Shown in pieces: positions 1-5,376 of a DNA stretch of 5,376 nt. The stretch comes from Gammaproteobacteria bacterium (GTDB lineage Bacteria; Pseudomonadota; Gammaproteobacteria; Thiohalomonadales; Thiohalomonadaceae): the NCBI GenBank assembly GCA_026193675.1, contig JAPHSO010000161.1, positions 1-5,376 on the forward strand, written 5' to 3'. The notes under the pieces were generated by a model. The model made no database searches and was not told the origin of the DNA. It saw only the letters and a program-made list of their open reading frames with translations. Made by a program: the position numbers and the translations under genes. Position 1 is the first letter of the stretch, and each line of letters opens with the position of its first letter.

Positions 1-686
1 GTGAGGAAATTGCGACCAATGATCATCGGCTCCAACTCGGGATGGTTGATATTGGCAGGAATAATCGCTCGCCCCTCGGCGATCTCCTTGCGCACAAACT
101 CAGGGGTGATGGTTTCAGGAAGATGGGCACCAAAATTTTCACCGGGATGCTGCTTAAGTAGCATCTCGTAAGCAGGATCGGCACGCAGCTCATCCAGACG
201 CATTCCTTCACGGATCGCCACATACTCCATCTCAGGAGTGATAATACCCTGACGGGCATAGTGCATTTGACTCACATTCTTGCCAGCCTTGGCACGGCGC
301 GGTGCGCGAATATGCTCAAATCGGAGGTGGCTCAGCTCAGGGGCATCCTGACGTGCCTGACCATATTCAGAGGTGGGTCCTGCGAGCTGTTCGGTATCGT
401 CACGCTCAGCAATCCAGTTGCTACGTACATCGGGCATCCCCTTCATCAGATCCACATCAATATTCGGATCACTAAAAGGACCTGAAGTATCGTAAACCGT
501 GATGGGAAGATTGGGCTCAGGTTTATCGGTCGAATGGGTCTCTGAAAGGCTAATTTCACGCATCGGCACCCGAATATCGGGGCGCGATCCCTCAATATAG
601 ATCTTTTTAGACTGGGGAAATGGTTGAGTCACCGCCTCGGATAGCTTGGCAGTACGATGCAGAAAATCTTCTGGGATTGCACTCAT
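1..686 (-). CDS. thiC: Phosphomethylpyrimidine synthase ThiC, N-terminal part (cut by left edge)
   Basis: ThiC is a cytoplasmic radical-SAM enzyme that converts 5-aminoimidazole ribotide to 4-amino-5-hydroxymethyl-2-methylpyrimidine phosphate, the pyrimidine half of thiamine. The reverse strand reads open for 228 codons from ATG at 686 and leaves the window at base 1. Family signatures are clear: a ThiC-associated N-terminal region (about residues 20-110) with YDTSGPFSDPNIDVD near 65-79 and KGMPDVRSNWI at 82-92, then MHYARQGIITPEMEYVAIRE at 141-160 and IPANINHPELEPMIIGRNF at 209-227. These match the family almost residue for residue. The substrate-binding barrel and the C-terminal CxxCxxxxC cluster motif lie outside the window, so completeness cannot be judged. 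The start has a GAGG Shine-Dalgarno 7 nt upstream. The gene is divergent from the envelope cluster. No canonical TPP riboswitch is visible upstream, which is unusual for thiC. Confidence 0.97.
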   Translation of the reverse strand, partial: MSAIPEDFLHRTAKLSEAVTQPFPQSKKIYIEGSRPDIRVPMREISLSETHSTDKPEPNLPITVYDTSGPFSDPNIDVDLMKGMPDVRSNWIAERDDTEQLAGPTSEYGQARQDAPELSHLRFEHIRAPRRAKAGKNVSQMHYARQGIITPEMEYVAIREGMRLDELRADPAYEMLLKQHPGENFGAHLPETITPEFVRKEIAEGRAIIPANINHPELEPMIIGRNFL

Positions 687-692
687 GGTGCG

Positions 693-699
693 CCCTCTC
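693..699 (-). promoter_or_regulatory. Shine-Dalgarno site of thiC
   Basis: On the minus strand GAGAGGG stands just upstream of the ATG at 686, with its GAGG core 7 nt from the start codon. It supports this ATG as the thiC start. Confidence 0.7.
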
Positions 700-762
700 T
701 ATAAATTAGGTGATTTGAATGTAGCGGACAATAGAATTTAATTGCCGCTTTGCGGTTGGAAA

Positions 763-791
763 AGCGTATCCGATTAGGGATTCTGTTTCAA
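763..791 (-). promoter_or_regulatory. Candidate sigma-70 promoter for thiC
   Basis: On the minus strand TTGAAA (791-786, 5 of 6 to the -35 consensus) is followed after 17 nt by TACGCT (768-763, 3 of 6 to the -10 consensus). Transcription from here would leave a leader of roughly 70 nt before thiC, too short for a full TPP aptamer plus an expression platform. It was picked by eye. The -10 match is weak, so this is only a candidate. Confidence 0.3.
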
Positions 792-799
792 TATAAACA

Positions 800-832
800 C
801 CAATTTTCTCTATATATAAAGCCCCAATTTTC
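800..832. repeat. Pair of 9-bp direct repeats in the thiC/methyltransferase intergenic region
   Basis: CCAATTTTC occurs at 800-808 and again at 824-832, with starts 24 bp apart, in an A+T-rich stretch containing TATATATAAA (811-820). The spacing is a little over two helical turns, which could suit a dimeric regulator, but two copies of a low-complexity 9-mer may be chance. The rest of the 687-962 gap holds a short CCGC-TTT-GCGG hairpin (745-755), a run of seven C (843-849) and the palindrome GGCATGCC (863-870). I see no gene in it. Confidence 0.3.
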
Positions 833-890
833 AGAGGGTTTGCCCCCCCTTTCTGACCATTTGGCATGCCCCTGCTCCCAACCAGAAGAC

Positions 891-919
891 TTGTTAAAAA
901 TCGACGTTAGGCTTACCCT
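891..919 (+). promoter_or_regulatory. Candidate sigma-70 promoter for the methyltransferase-tolC-waaA cluster
   Basis: TTGTTA (891-896, 4 of 6 to the -35 consensus) and TACCCT (914-919, 3 of 6 to the -10 consensus) are separated by 17 nt and lie about 45 nt before the methyltransferase start. The match is weak. Another possible -10, TATAAA at 815-820, has no convincing -35 partner. Some promoter is expected in this gap because the genes diverge, but its exact position is uncertain. Confidence 0.25.
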
Positions 920-962
920 TTCCCCTGCTTTTTGAACAACTTTGGATGAAGGTAGCCTGTAG

Positions 963-1625
963 ATGAACGATCTCAACCTCGAAAACGCCCGCAACAACAT
1001 GATTAAGCAGCAATTGCGCCCATCGGAGATTATCGATGACCGAGTGCTCAATGCGATGCAGAGCGTGCCCCGAGAGAATTTTGCTCCTGAGGCCTATCGT
1101 CAGATCGCCTATGCCGATTTTGAGATCCCTCTGGGTTCTGGACAATCGATGCTGTCGCCACGTATTGAGGGAAGACTGTTGCAGGCTCTCGATATCCAGC
1201 CCGATGATGATGCCCTGGTTATAGGAACAGGTAGCGGCTACCTAAGTGCGGTCATCTCTACACTTGCCAATCGCGTCACCTCGGTTGAGGTCGATAGTGA
1301 ACTTGCTGAGAGGGCGCAGCAGCGCTTGAAGCAGCAGGGGATAGAGAATGTATCCATCGTGGTCGGAGATGCGACCCGAGGACTCGATGACTATGCACCT
1401 TATGATGTGATTGCCCTCACCGGTTCTGTCACCGAGGTTCCCAGACTAATTCTTGAGAATATGCGCGTTAGTGGCCGTCTATTTGCCGTTACCGGCACCC
1501 CACCGGCCATGCAGGCGGTATTGGTTACCCGTAAAAATGCCAATGAGTGGGAGAGCAAAGATCTATTCGATACCGAGCTCGCACCCCTTGAGAATGGTAC
1601 CCAATCAGCCCCCTTCTCCTTCTAG
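963..1625 (+). CDS. Pcm-family (protein-L-isoaspartate O-methyltransferase-like) SAM methyltransferase
   Basis: A 220-residue cytoplasmic protein, close to the usual Pcm length, with no signal peptide. The SAM-binding fold is plain: motif I ALVIGTGSGYLSAVIS (residues about 84-99), the acidic post-I strand VTSVEVDSEL, motif II YDVIALTGSVTEVP, and a motif III-like strand around SGRLFAVTG. True Pcm repairs L-isoaspartyl residues and carries a QTIS-x-P signature before motif I, including a conserved active-site Ser. Here the equivalent is QSMLSP, with Leu in the Ser position. I read this as the paralogue family found beside tolC in proteobacteria (from memory), whose substrate is not known to me; isoaspartate repair should not be assumed, so no symbol is given. 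The ATG is preceded by GAAGG (948-952) at 10 nt spacing. It is the first gene of the plus-strand cluster, 9 nt before tolC. Confidence 0.88.
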   Translation: MNDLNLENARNNMIKQQLRPSEIIDDRVLNAMQSVPRENFAPEAYRQIAYADFEIPLGSGQSMLSPRIEGRLLQALDIQPDDDALVIGTGSGYLSAVISTLANRVTSVEVDSELAERAQQRLKQQGIENVSIVVGDATRGLDDYAPYDVIALTGSVTEVPRLILENMRVSGRLFAVTGTPPAMQAVLVTRKNANEWESKDLFDTELAPLENGTQSAPFSF

Positions 1626-1634
1626 CCACTCCCG

Positions 1635-2945
1635 ATGATAAGATTCCTGCCATTTCAAACGCTTCTGGCCCTGGGTGCCACTTTCGTATTGGCCGTGCCG
1701 GCAGTATTTGGGGCGGATCTAAGTTCCATCTATCGGGATGCGCAACTTCACGATAGTCAGTTGCAGGGGGCCAAGAGTGAACTGCAGGCGACACTGGAGG
1801 GGAGAGAGCAGATCAGCGCGGCCTACTACCCCACCATCGCTCTCAACGCTAACACCCTGAATAACCGCAGCCAAACGGGTAGCGGCCCAAGCGACTCATA
1901 TAACAGTATGGGTTATGGCATCACCCTGAATCAGGGGCTCTATCATCGCGATATCATCATTAGTGCACGGGAAATTGAATCGGGAATTGCTCAAGGCGAA
2001 CTCGGTTATGCTCTGGCGGAGCAGGGGCTCATCCTACGTGTAGCCAGCGCCTACTTTGATATTCTTTCTGCACAGGATGGCCTTGAGTTGGCACAGGCCG
2101 AGAAGCGGGCCATCAGTCAGCAGTTGAAACAGGCCAAACAGCGTTTTGATGTGGGACTCTCCGCCATCACCGATGTACATGAGGCGCAGGCCGGTTATGA
2201 CATGGTGGTGGCGCAGGAGATCGCTGCACAGACTGCACTCGACAACAGTCGTGAGGCGCTACGCGAGATTGTTGGCAAATCGGTAGGCAAGCTCTCGGTT
2301 CTACAACCAAACCTACCTCTGGCCTCACCTGAGCCTGTAGATATCAATCACTGGATCAAGCTTGCCTTTGCTGAGAATCTAACACTTAAAAGCCAGCGCG
2401 TGGCGACCGAAACAGCTAGACTCGGTATCGACAAGGCCAATGCCGGTCATCACCCCTCGCTCGATCTTGTCGGCAGCTATGACTACAGCGACAATCTTGG
2501 CAACAGCGGTAATCAGAAGCGCTCCAGCTATGTCGGTCTCAGATTTGAGCTACCACTCTATTCGGGTGGCTATACCAGCTCCAAAGGTCGCGAATCGAAC
2601 TTCCGTTACCAGCAGGCGCAATATGCCCTTGAACAGCAGCGCCGTGCCACCGAAAGTGCAGTACGTAGCGCCTTTCTAGGGGTAACCGCCGGAATTAGTC
2701 AGGTGAAGGCCTATCAACAGGCACTCTCCTCAAATGAAACTGCATATGAGGCGACACAGGCGGGGTATGATGCCGGAACCCGTACCACTCTGGATCTCCT
2801 CAATTCCCAACGGGAGCAATTTCGATCCAAACGTGACTATGCCCAGGCCCGTTACGACTATCTTTTGGCCACCCTTAAGTTGAAAGAGGTGGTTGGCGCC
2901 CTCACTGAGAGTGACCTGAACCAGATTAACTACTATTTGAAATAG
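1635..2945 (+). CDS. tolC: TolC-family outer membrane channel protein
   Basis: A 436-residue outer membrane efflux protein that, by family knowledge, trimerises into a beta-barrel plus periplasmic alpha-helical tunnel and serves tripartite efflux pumps or type I secretion. The N-terminus is a Sec signal peptide: a basic residue at 3, a hydrophobic core at about 9-24, and likely cleavage near residues 26-27 before DLSSIYRDAQ. The two-repeat family structure is visible. Repeat one has SAYFDILSAQDGLELAQAEK with a QRFDVGLSAITDVHEAQAGYD helix pair (about 135-185). Repeat two has the matching AVRSAFLGV and GYDAGTRTTLDLLNSQREQ segments (about 340-395), ending in the ARYDYLLATLKLKEVVG helix. It is slightly shorter than E. 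coli TolC. No Shine-Dalgarno precedes the ATG, and it starts 9 nt after the methyltransferase stop, suggesting coupled translation. No ABC transporter, MFP or RND gene is adjacent, so it probably serves several pumps encoded elsewhere. Confidence 0.95.
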   Translation: MIRFLPFQTLLALGATFVLAVPAVFGADLSSIYRDAQLHDSQLQGAKSELQATLEGREQISAAYYPTIALNANTLNNRSQTGSGPSDSYNSMGYGITLNQGLYHRDIIISAREIESGIAQGELGYALAEQGLILRVASAYFDILSAQDGLELAQAEKRAISQQLKQAKQRFDVGLSAITDVHEAQAGYDMVVAQEIAAQTALDNSREALREIVGKSVGKLSVLQPNLPLASPEPVDINHWIKLAFAENLTLKSQRVATETARLGIDKANAGHHPSLDLVGSYDYSDNLGNSGNQKRSSYVGLRFELPLYSGGYTSSKGRESNFRYQQAQYALEQQRRATESAVRSAFLGVTAGISQVKAYQQALSSNETAYEATQAGYDAGTRTTLDLLNSQREQFRSKRDYAQARYDYLLATLKLKEVVGALTESDLNQINYYLK

Positions 2946-2946
2946 C

Positions 2947-3486
2947 ATGAGCACAAACAGTCCATTTCCAGAAACCGCCCCCGACTTTAGTGATCCTCTG
3001 GGACTCCTCAAGGCCTGCCACAAAAATATTCTCAACTTTTGTGACCAGCTAGAGGAGCTCTCTCTGAAAATCGAAACCGGCCCTATCGGTTTTGAGATCG
3101 CAGGGAGTGCCGGCAAAATCTATCGATACTTCAAGACCTCAGGAAAACATCATCACGATGATGAGGAGATCAATATCTTCCCAATCCTTAATAGAACCTC
3201 TCTCAAATTGGCCGATCGTGTTAATCGAGCCAAGCAAGAGCATACCCATCAAGATGAGTTGTGGGCCATCCTTGCACCTCAACTGGCCAACCCGATCTCG
3301 ATTAAAGATGGTGCAGAGTTTTCAGCGACTGCTCGTGAGTTTATCGAGTCACAACGTGCCCATGTAAAGTTCGAAGAGGAGGAGCTTTTTGAGATGGCCC
3401 AACACCTGATTGGACAGGCCGAGCTTGAGAAGATTGGTCGCAAGATGGCTGAACGACGCGGTGTCGCCTATCGCCCCAAGCTCTAA
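2947..3486 (+). CDS. Hemerythrin-like (HHE cation-binding) domain protein
   Basis: A 179-residue soluble protein, predicted mainly alpha-helical and cytoplasmic (no signal peptide or membrane segment). The expected diiron ligands of a four-helix HHE bundle occur in order: His25 (LLKACHKNI), the His68-His70 cluster with Glu73/Glu74 (KHHHDDEEINIFP), His99 with His101 nearby (KQEHTHQDEL), and His139 with Glu143 (HVKFEEEELFEMA). Related proteins bind O2, sense oxygen or nitric oxide, or handle iron; the sequence does not show which applies, so no function is claimed. The domain fills nearly the whole protein, with a short Pro-rich N-terminus and a basic C-terminal tail. The ATG lies 1 nt after the tolC stop and has no clear Shine-Dalgarno, so translation is probably coupled to tolC; no other Met near the N-terminus competes as a start. 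It sits inside an otherwise envelope-directed cluster, 13 nt before lpxL. Confidence 0.9.
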   Translation: MSTNSPFPETAPDFSDPLGLLKACHKNILNFCDQLEELSLKIETGPIGFEIAGSAGKIYRYFKTSGKHHHDDEEINIFPILNRTSLKLADRVNRAKQEHTHQDELWAILAPQLANPISIKDGAEFSATAREFIESQRAHVKFEEEELFEMAQHLIGQAELEKIGRKMAERRGVAYRPKL

Positions 3487-3488
3487 TC

Positions 3489-3493
3489 CAGGG
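3489..3493 (+). promoter_or_regulatory. Shine-Dalgarno-like site deciding the lpxL start
   Basis: CAGGG lies 6 nt before the ATG at 3500. The open frame extends upstream to an ATG at 3410, but that start would overlap the hemerythrin-like gene by 77 nt and add about 30 residues with no counterpart in LpxL. This site favours the start at 3500. Confidence 0.5.
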
Positions 3494-3499
3494 CTATCC

Positions 3500-4435
3500 A
3501 TGGCTGAAATCGCCCCCCCTCCTTTTCATGCCCGCCACTATCTGGCCCCACGCCACTGGCTGACATGGATCGGTCTGGGGCTGTTGCGACTAGTCGTGCT
3601 CCTCCCCTACCCGATAATGATGTGGCTGGGTGGCCTCCTGGGACAGCTGATGTATGGGCTGATGCGTTGTCGCCGCTCCGTTGCCGCCACCAATATCGAT
3701 ATGGCATTTCCCCAACTTTCAGAGCCGGAGCGCAAAGCACTGGTCGTCGAACATTTTCGGAATTCAGGCCGCACCATTATTGAAAGTGCACTGAGCTGGT
3801 GGGGCAAAAAAGAACGACTCAATAAACTGGCGCATATTCACAATCTGGAATATCTCACCGAGGCGGCCGCCAAGGGCAAAGGGGTAGTATTGCTGAGTGC
3901 CCACTTCACCAGTTTTGAGATCGCCGCCAGACTACTTACCGACCGACACCCTCTGCAGTTTCTCTATAAAGAGCAGAAAGGGAATCCACTGTTTGAGAGC
4001 TATACCACCTATCGTCGACTCCACTACTTTGCTCGCGCCATCACCCATCACGATCTGCGCGGCATGATTCGGGGTCTGAAAGAGAAACTCACCTGCTGGT
4101 ATCTGCCGGATCAGGACTTCGGTACCAATCAAAGCCTGTTTGCCCCCTTTATGGGCGTATCCACCAGCACCATCACAACCACTTCACGTATTGCCAGGAT
4201 GAGTGGGGCGGTTGTGGTCCCCTATTTTCCTCTACGTCGTCATGATGGTAGTGGCTACGATATTCATATCCTGCCACCGTTAGAAAATTTCCCCTCAGGA
4301 GATGAGCTGGCAGATGCATCACTCATCAACCAGCTGATTGAAACCTATGTAAAGCAGGAGCCGGCACAATACCTCTGGATGCACCGACGCTTCCGCACCC
4401 GCCCCGATAACGCACCCTCCCCCTATGAGTGCTAG
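3500..4435 (+). CDS. lpxL: Lipid A late acyltransferase LpxL (HtrB family)
   Basis: LpxL transfers a secondary fatty acyl chain (laurate in E. coli) from acyl-ACP to the Kdo2-lipid IVA precursor at the inner face of the inner membrane. This 311-residue protein is close to the 306 of E. coli LpxL and aligns with it from the N-terminus, by recall: RHYLAPRHWLTWIGLGLL (12-29) leads into one membrane anchor (about 22-54), followed by TNIDMAFPQLSEPER (64-78). The catalytic H-x4-E motif is intact as His135 and Glu140 in SAHFTSFEIAARLL. WYLPDQDFGTNQSLFAPFMGV (200-220) and QYLWMHRRFRTRP (290-302) are further family hallmarks. The start at 3500 is chosen over the in-frame ATG at 3410 because of the CAGGG site and the fit to LpxL. 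The gene ends within waaA, overlapping it by 11 nt. LpxM or LpxP specificity cannot be excluded from sequence alone, but the alignment favours LpxL. Confidence 0.93.
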   Translation: MAEIAPPPFHARHYLAPRHWLTWIGLGLLRLVVLLPYPIMMWLGGLLGQLMYGLMRCRRSVAATNIDMAFPQLSEPERKALVVEHFRNSGRTIIESALSWWGKKERLNKLAHIHNLEYLTEAAAKGKGVVLLSAHFTSFEIAARLLTDRHPLQFLYKEQKGNPLFESYTTYRRLHYFARAITHHDLRGMIRGLKEKLTCWYLPDQDFGTNQSLFAPFMGVSTSTITTTSRIARMSGAVVVPYFPLRRHDGSGYDIHILPPLENFPSGDELADASLINQLIETYVKQEPAQYLWMHRRFRTRPDNAPSPYEC

Positions 4436-5376
4436 CCGTCTCCTCTATCGACTACTACTCACCCTGTTAGGCTTACCGCTGCTGCTGCTTTTTTTCTGGC
4501 AGGGGTGGAAAGGCGCAAACAGACGATATCTAAGAGAGCGATTTGGTTTTGTTGCCAATGGTTCAAACCGGTCAAACCGTCCGATATGGTTTCATGCCGC
4601 ATCGGTGGGTGAGGTTAATGCCCTCGCCCCCCTGCTCAAGCGGCTTGTTGAGGGCCATCCTGATCAGCCTGTTCTGCTCACCACAACCACTATCAGTGGT
4701 TATCAAAATTCACAAAGAGTTCTTCCCGAAATCGAGCACCACTTCCTCCCATTTGACTTCAATCACAGTGTTCGTCGTTTTCTTCACCATCTACAGCCCA
4801 GGAGACTAATTGTTGTTGAGACTGAGATCTGGCCTACACTGTTTCAGGAGTGTGTCCAGCAGGGTATCTCTATCGAAATTATTAATGGACGGCTCTCTCA
4901 TAAAACACTCTCATCACCCGGCTGGGTAGGTCATCTCTACCGGGATGCCCTTTCCAGGGTTGAGCGGATTGCCGCCCGATCTGAGAATGATCGTCAGGCA
5001 TTTATCTCACTGGGGGCTGAACCTGAAAAGTGCCAAACGCTCGGTAATATTAAATATGCGGCATCGATTCAGGTAGAAATAGCTGACACCATTGCTGAAA
5101 TTGATCGTTGTGAGCGGCCCATCGTTGTTGCAGCCTCAACTCGAGATGGTGAGGAGCAGATCATCGCTAAAGGCTGGAGCACTGCAAATATCGATAATTG
5201 GCTACTGGTGATTGTGCCGCGCCATCCCGAGCGTCTTATAGATATATTGAGGGATCTGGCAAGTTACCACGTCACCATTCGCAGCAGGGGCGAGGCGATT
5301 ACCGACAGCACCGAGATCTACCTGGCCGATACATTTGGCGAACTCAAATCGTTCATCAGTCACAGCGAACTGGTCA
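4425..5376 (+). CDS. waaA: 3-deoxy-D-manno-octulosonic acid (Kdo) transferase WaaA, cut by right edge
   Basis: WaaA (KdtA) adds Kdo from CMP-Kdo to lipid IVA at the cytoplasmic face of the inner membrane, the first step of LPS core assembly. It is a GT-B glycosyltransferase (family GT30). The frame is open for 317 codons from ATG at 4425 to the window end, so about three quarters of the usual ~420-residue enzyme is seen. Visible parts are an N-terminal membrane anchor (about 6-25), RYLRERFGF, the IWFHAASVGEVNALAPL motif (54-70) with Glu63 as the likely catalytic base, LLTTTTISG (84-92), VVETEIWPTLF (130-140), INGRLS (153-158), the hinge LGNIKY (206-211), and the start of the C-terminal Rossmann domain with VAASTRDGEEQII, VPRHPERL and the beginning of the ADTFGELKSF segment. 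No Shine-Dalgarno precedes the ATG. It overlaps the lpxL end by 11 nt, pointing to translational coupling. No frameshift is seen in the visible part. Confidence 0.96.
   Translation, partial: MSASRLLYRLLLTLLGLPLLLLFFWQGWKGANRRYLRERFGFVANGSNRSNRPIWFHAASVGEVNALAPLLKRLVEGHPDQPVLLTTTTISGYQNSQRVLPEIEHHFLPFDFNHSVRRFLHHLQPRRLIVVETEIWPTLFQECVQQGISIEIINGRLSHKTLSSPGWVGHLYRDALSRVERIAARSENDRQAFISLGAEPEKCQTLGNIKYAASIQVEIADTIAEIDRCERPIVVAASTRDGEEQIIAKGWSTANIDNWLLVIVPRHPERLIDILRDLASYHVTIRSRGEAITDSTEIYLADTFGELKSFISHSELV

Noticed and set aside
23..259. 78-codon minus-strand open frame
   Set aside because: It is an out-of-frame shadow of thiC on the same strand; the thiC frame carries the family motifs here.
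745..755. CCGC-TTT-GCGG hairpin as a terminator
   Set aside because: The stem is only 4 bp and no T-run follows on either strand; it also lies within the expected thiC leader.
843..849. Run of seven C as a possible phase-variable tract
   Set aside because: It is short, lies in non-coding sequence and not between promoter elements, so there is no sign that slippage would switch anything.
750..935. A 61-codon plus-strand open frame in the thiC/methyltransferase gap
   Set aside because: It starts on TTG with no Shine-Dalgarno, has no recognisable family features and spans the A+T-rich promoter region; it is most likely a chance open frame.
946..966. Six-codon mini-ORF (ATGAAG...TGA) whose stop overlaps the methyltransferase ATG
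   Set aside because: It could be a leader peptide for coupling, but it has no Shine-Dalgarno of its own, while GAAGG inside it serves the methyltransferase start. Chance is the simpler reading.
3410..3499. Upstream in-frame start for lpxL giving a 341-residue protein
   Set aside because: It would overlap the hemerythrin-like gene by 77 nt and add residues not matching LpxL, while the ATG at 3500 has CAGGG at good spacing and gives a near-standard length.
4543..4809. 88-codon plus-strand open frame
   Set aside because: It is a shadow frame inside waaA, whose own frame shows clear GT30 motifs over the same stretch.

Overview
The window looks like ordinary chromosome from a Gram-negative gammaproteobacterium of medium G+C. 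The reasons are the lipid A/Kdo genes, a TolC-family outer membrane protein, and thiC lying next to a tolC-type gene and waaA, an association I recall from other gammaproteobacteria such as Pseudomonas (from memory, not searched). I cannot name the genus. I see no mobile element, CRISPR array, tRNA or rRNA.

Layout: the left end (1-686, minus strand) holds the N-terminal 228 codons of thiC, the HMP-phosphate synthase of thiamine synthesis, which runs off the left edge. A 276-nt divergent intergenic region (687-962) separates it from a compact plus-strand cluster that fills the rest: a Pcm-family methyltransferase (963-1625), tolC (1635-2945), a hemerythrin-like HHE protein (2947-3486), lpxL, the lipid A acyltransferase (3500-4435), and waaA, the Kdo transferase (4425 to the right edge, 317 codons visible). 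Gaps between plus-strand genes are 9, 1 and 13 nt, and the last pair overlaps by 11 nt. No terminator is visible between them, so a single operon is likely.

Two genes build the lipid A-Kdo core of lipopolysaccharide. In E. coli WaaA acts before LpxL, because LpxL prefers Kdo2-lipid A precursors. TolC adds the outer-membrane channel for an efflux or type I secretion system whose inner-membrane partners are not in view. The methyltransferase and the hemerythrin-like protein have no textbook role in envelope assembly and are the two curious members. The methyltransferase keeps the SAM-binding fold but has lost the Thr-Ile-Ser active-site signature of true isoaspartyl methyltransferases. The hemerythrin-like protein keeps a full set of plausible diiron ligands.

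I found no clearly new system. The points most worth a second look are the altered methyltransferase active site, the diiron protein embedded in an envelope operon, the lack of a recognisable TPP riboswitch before thiC, and the lack of Shine-Dalgarno sequences at three tightly coupled starts.
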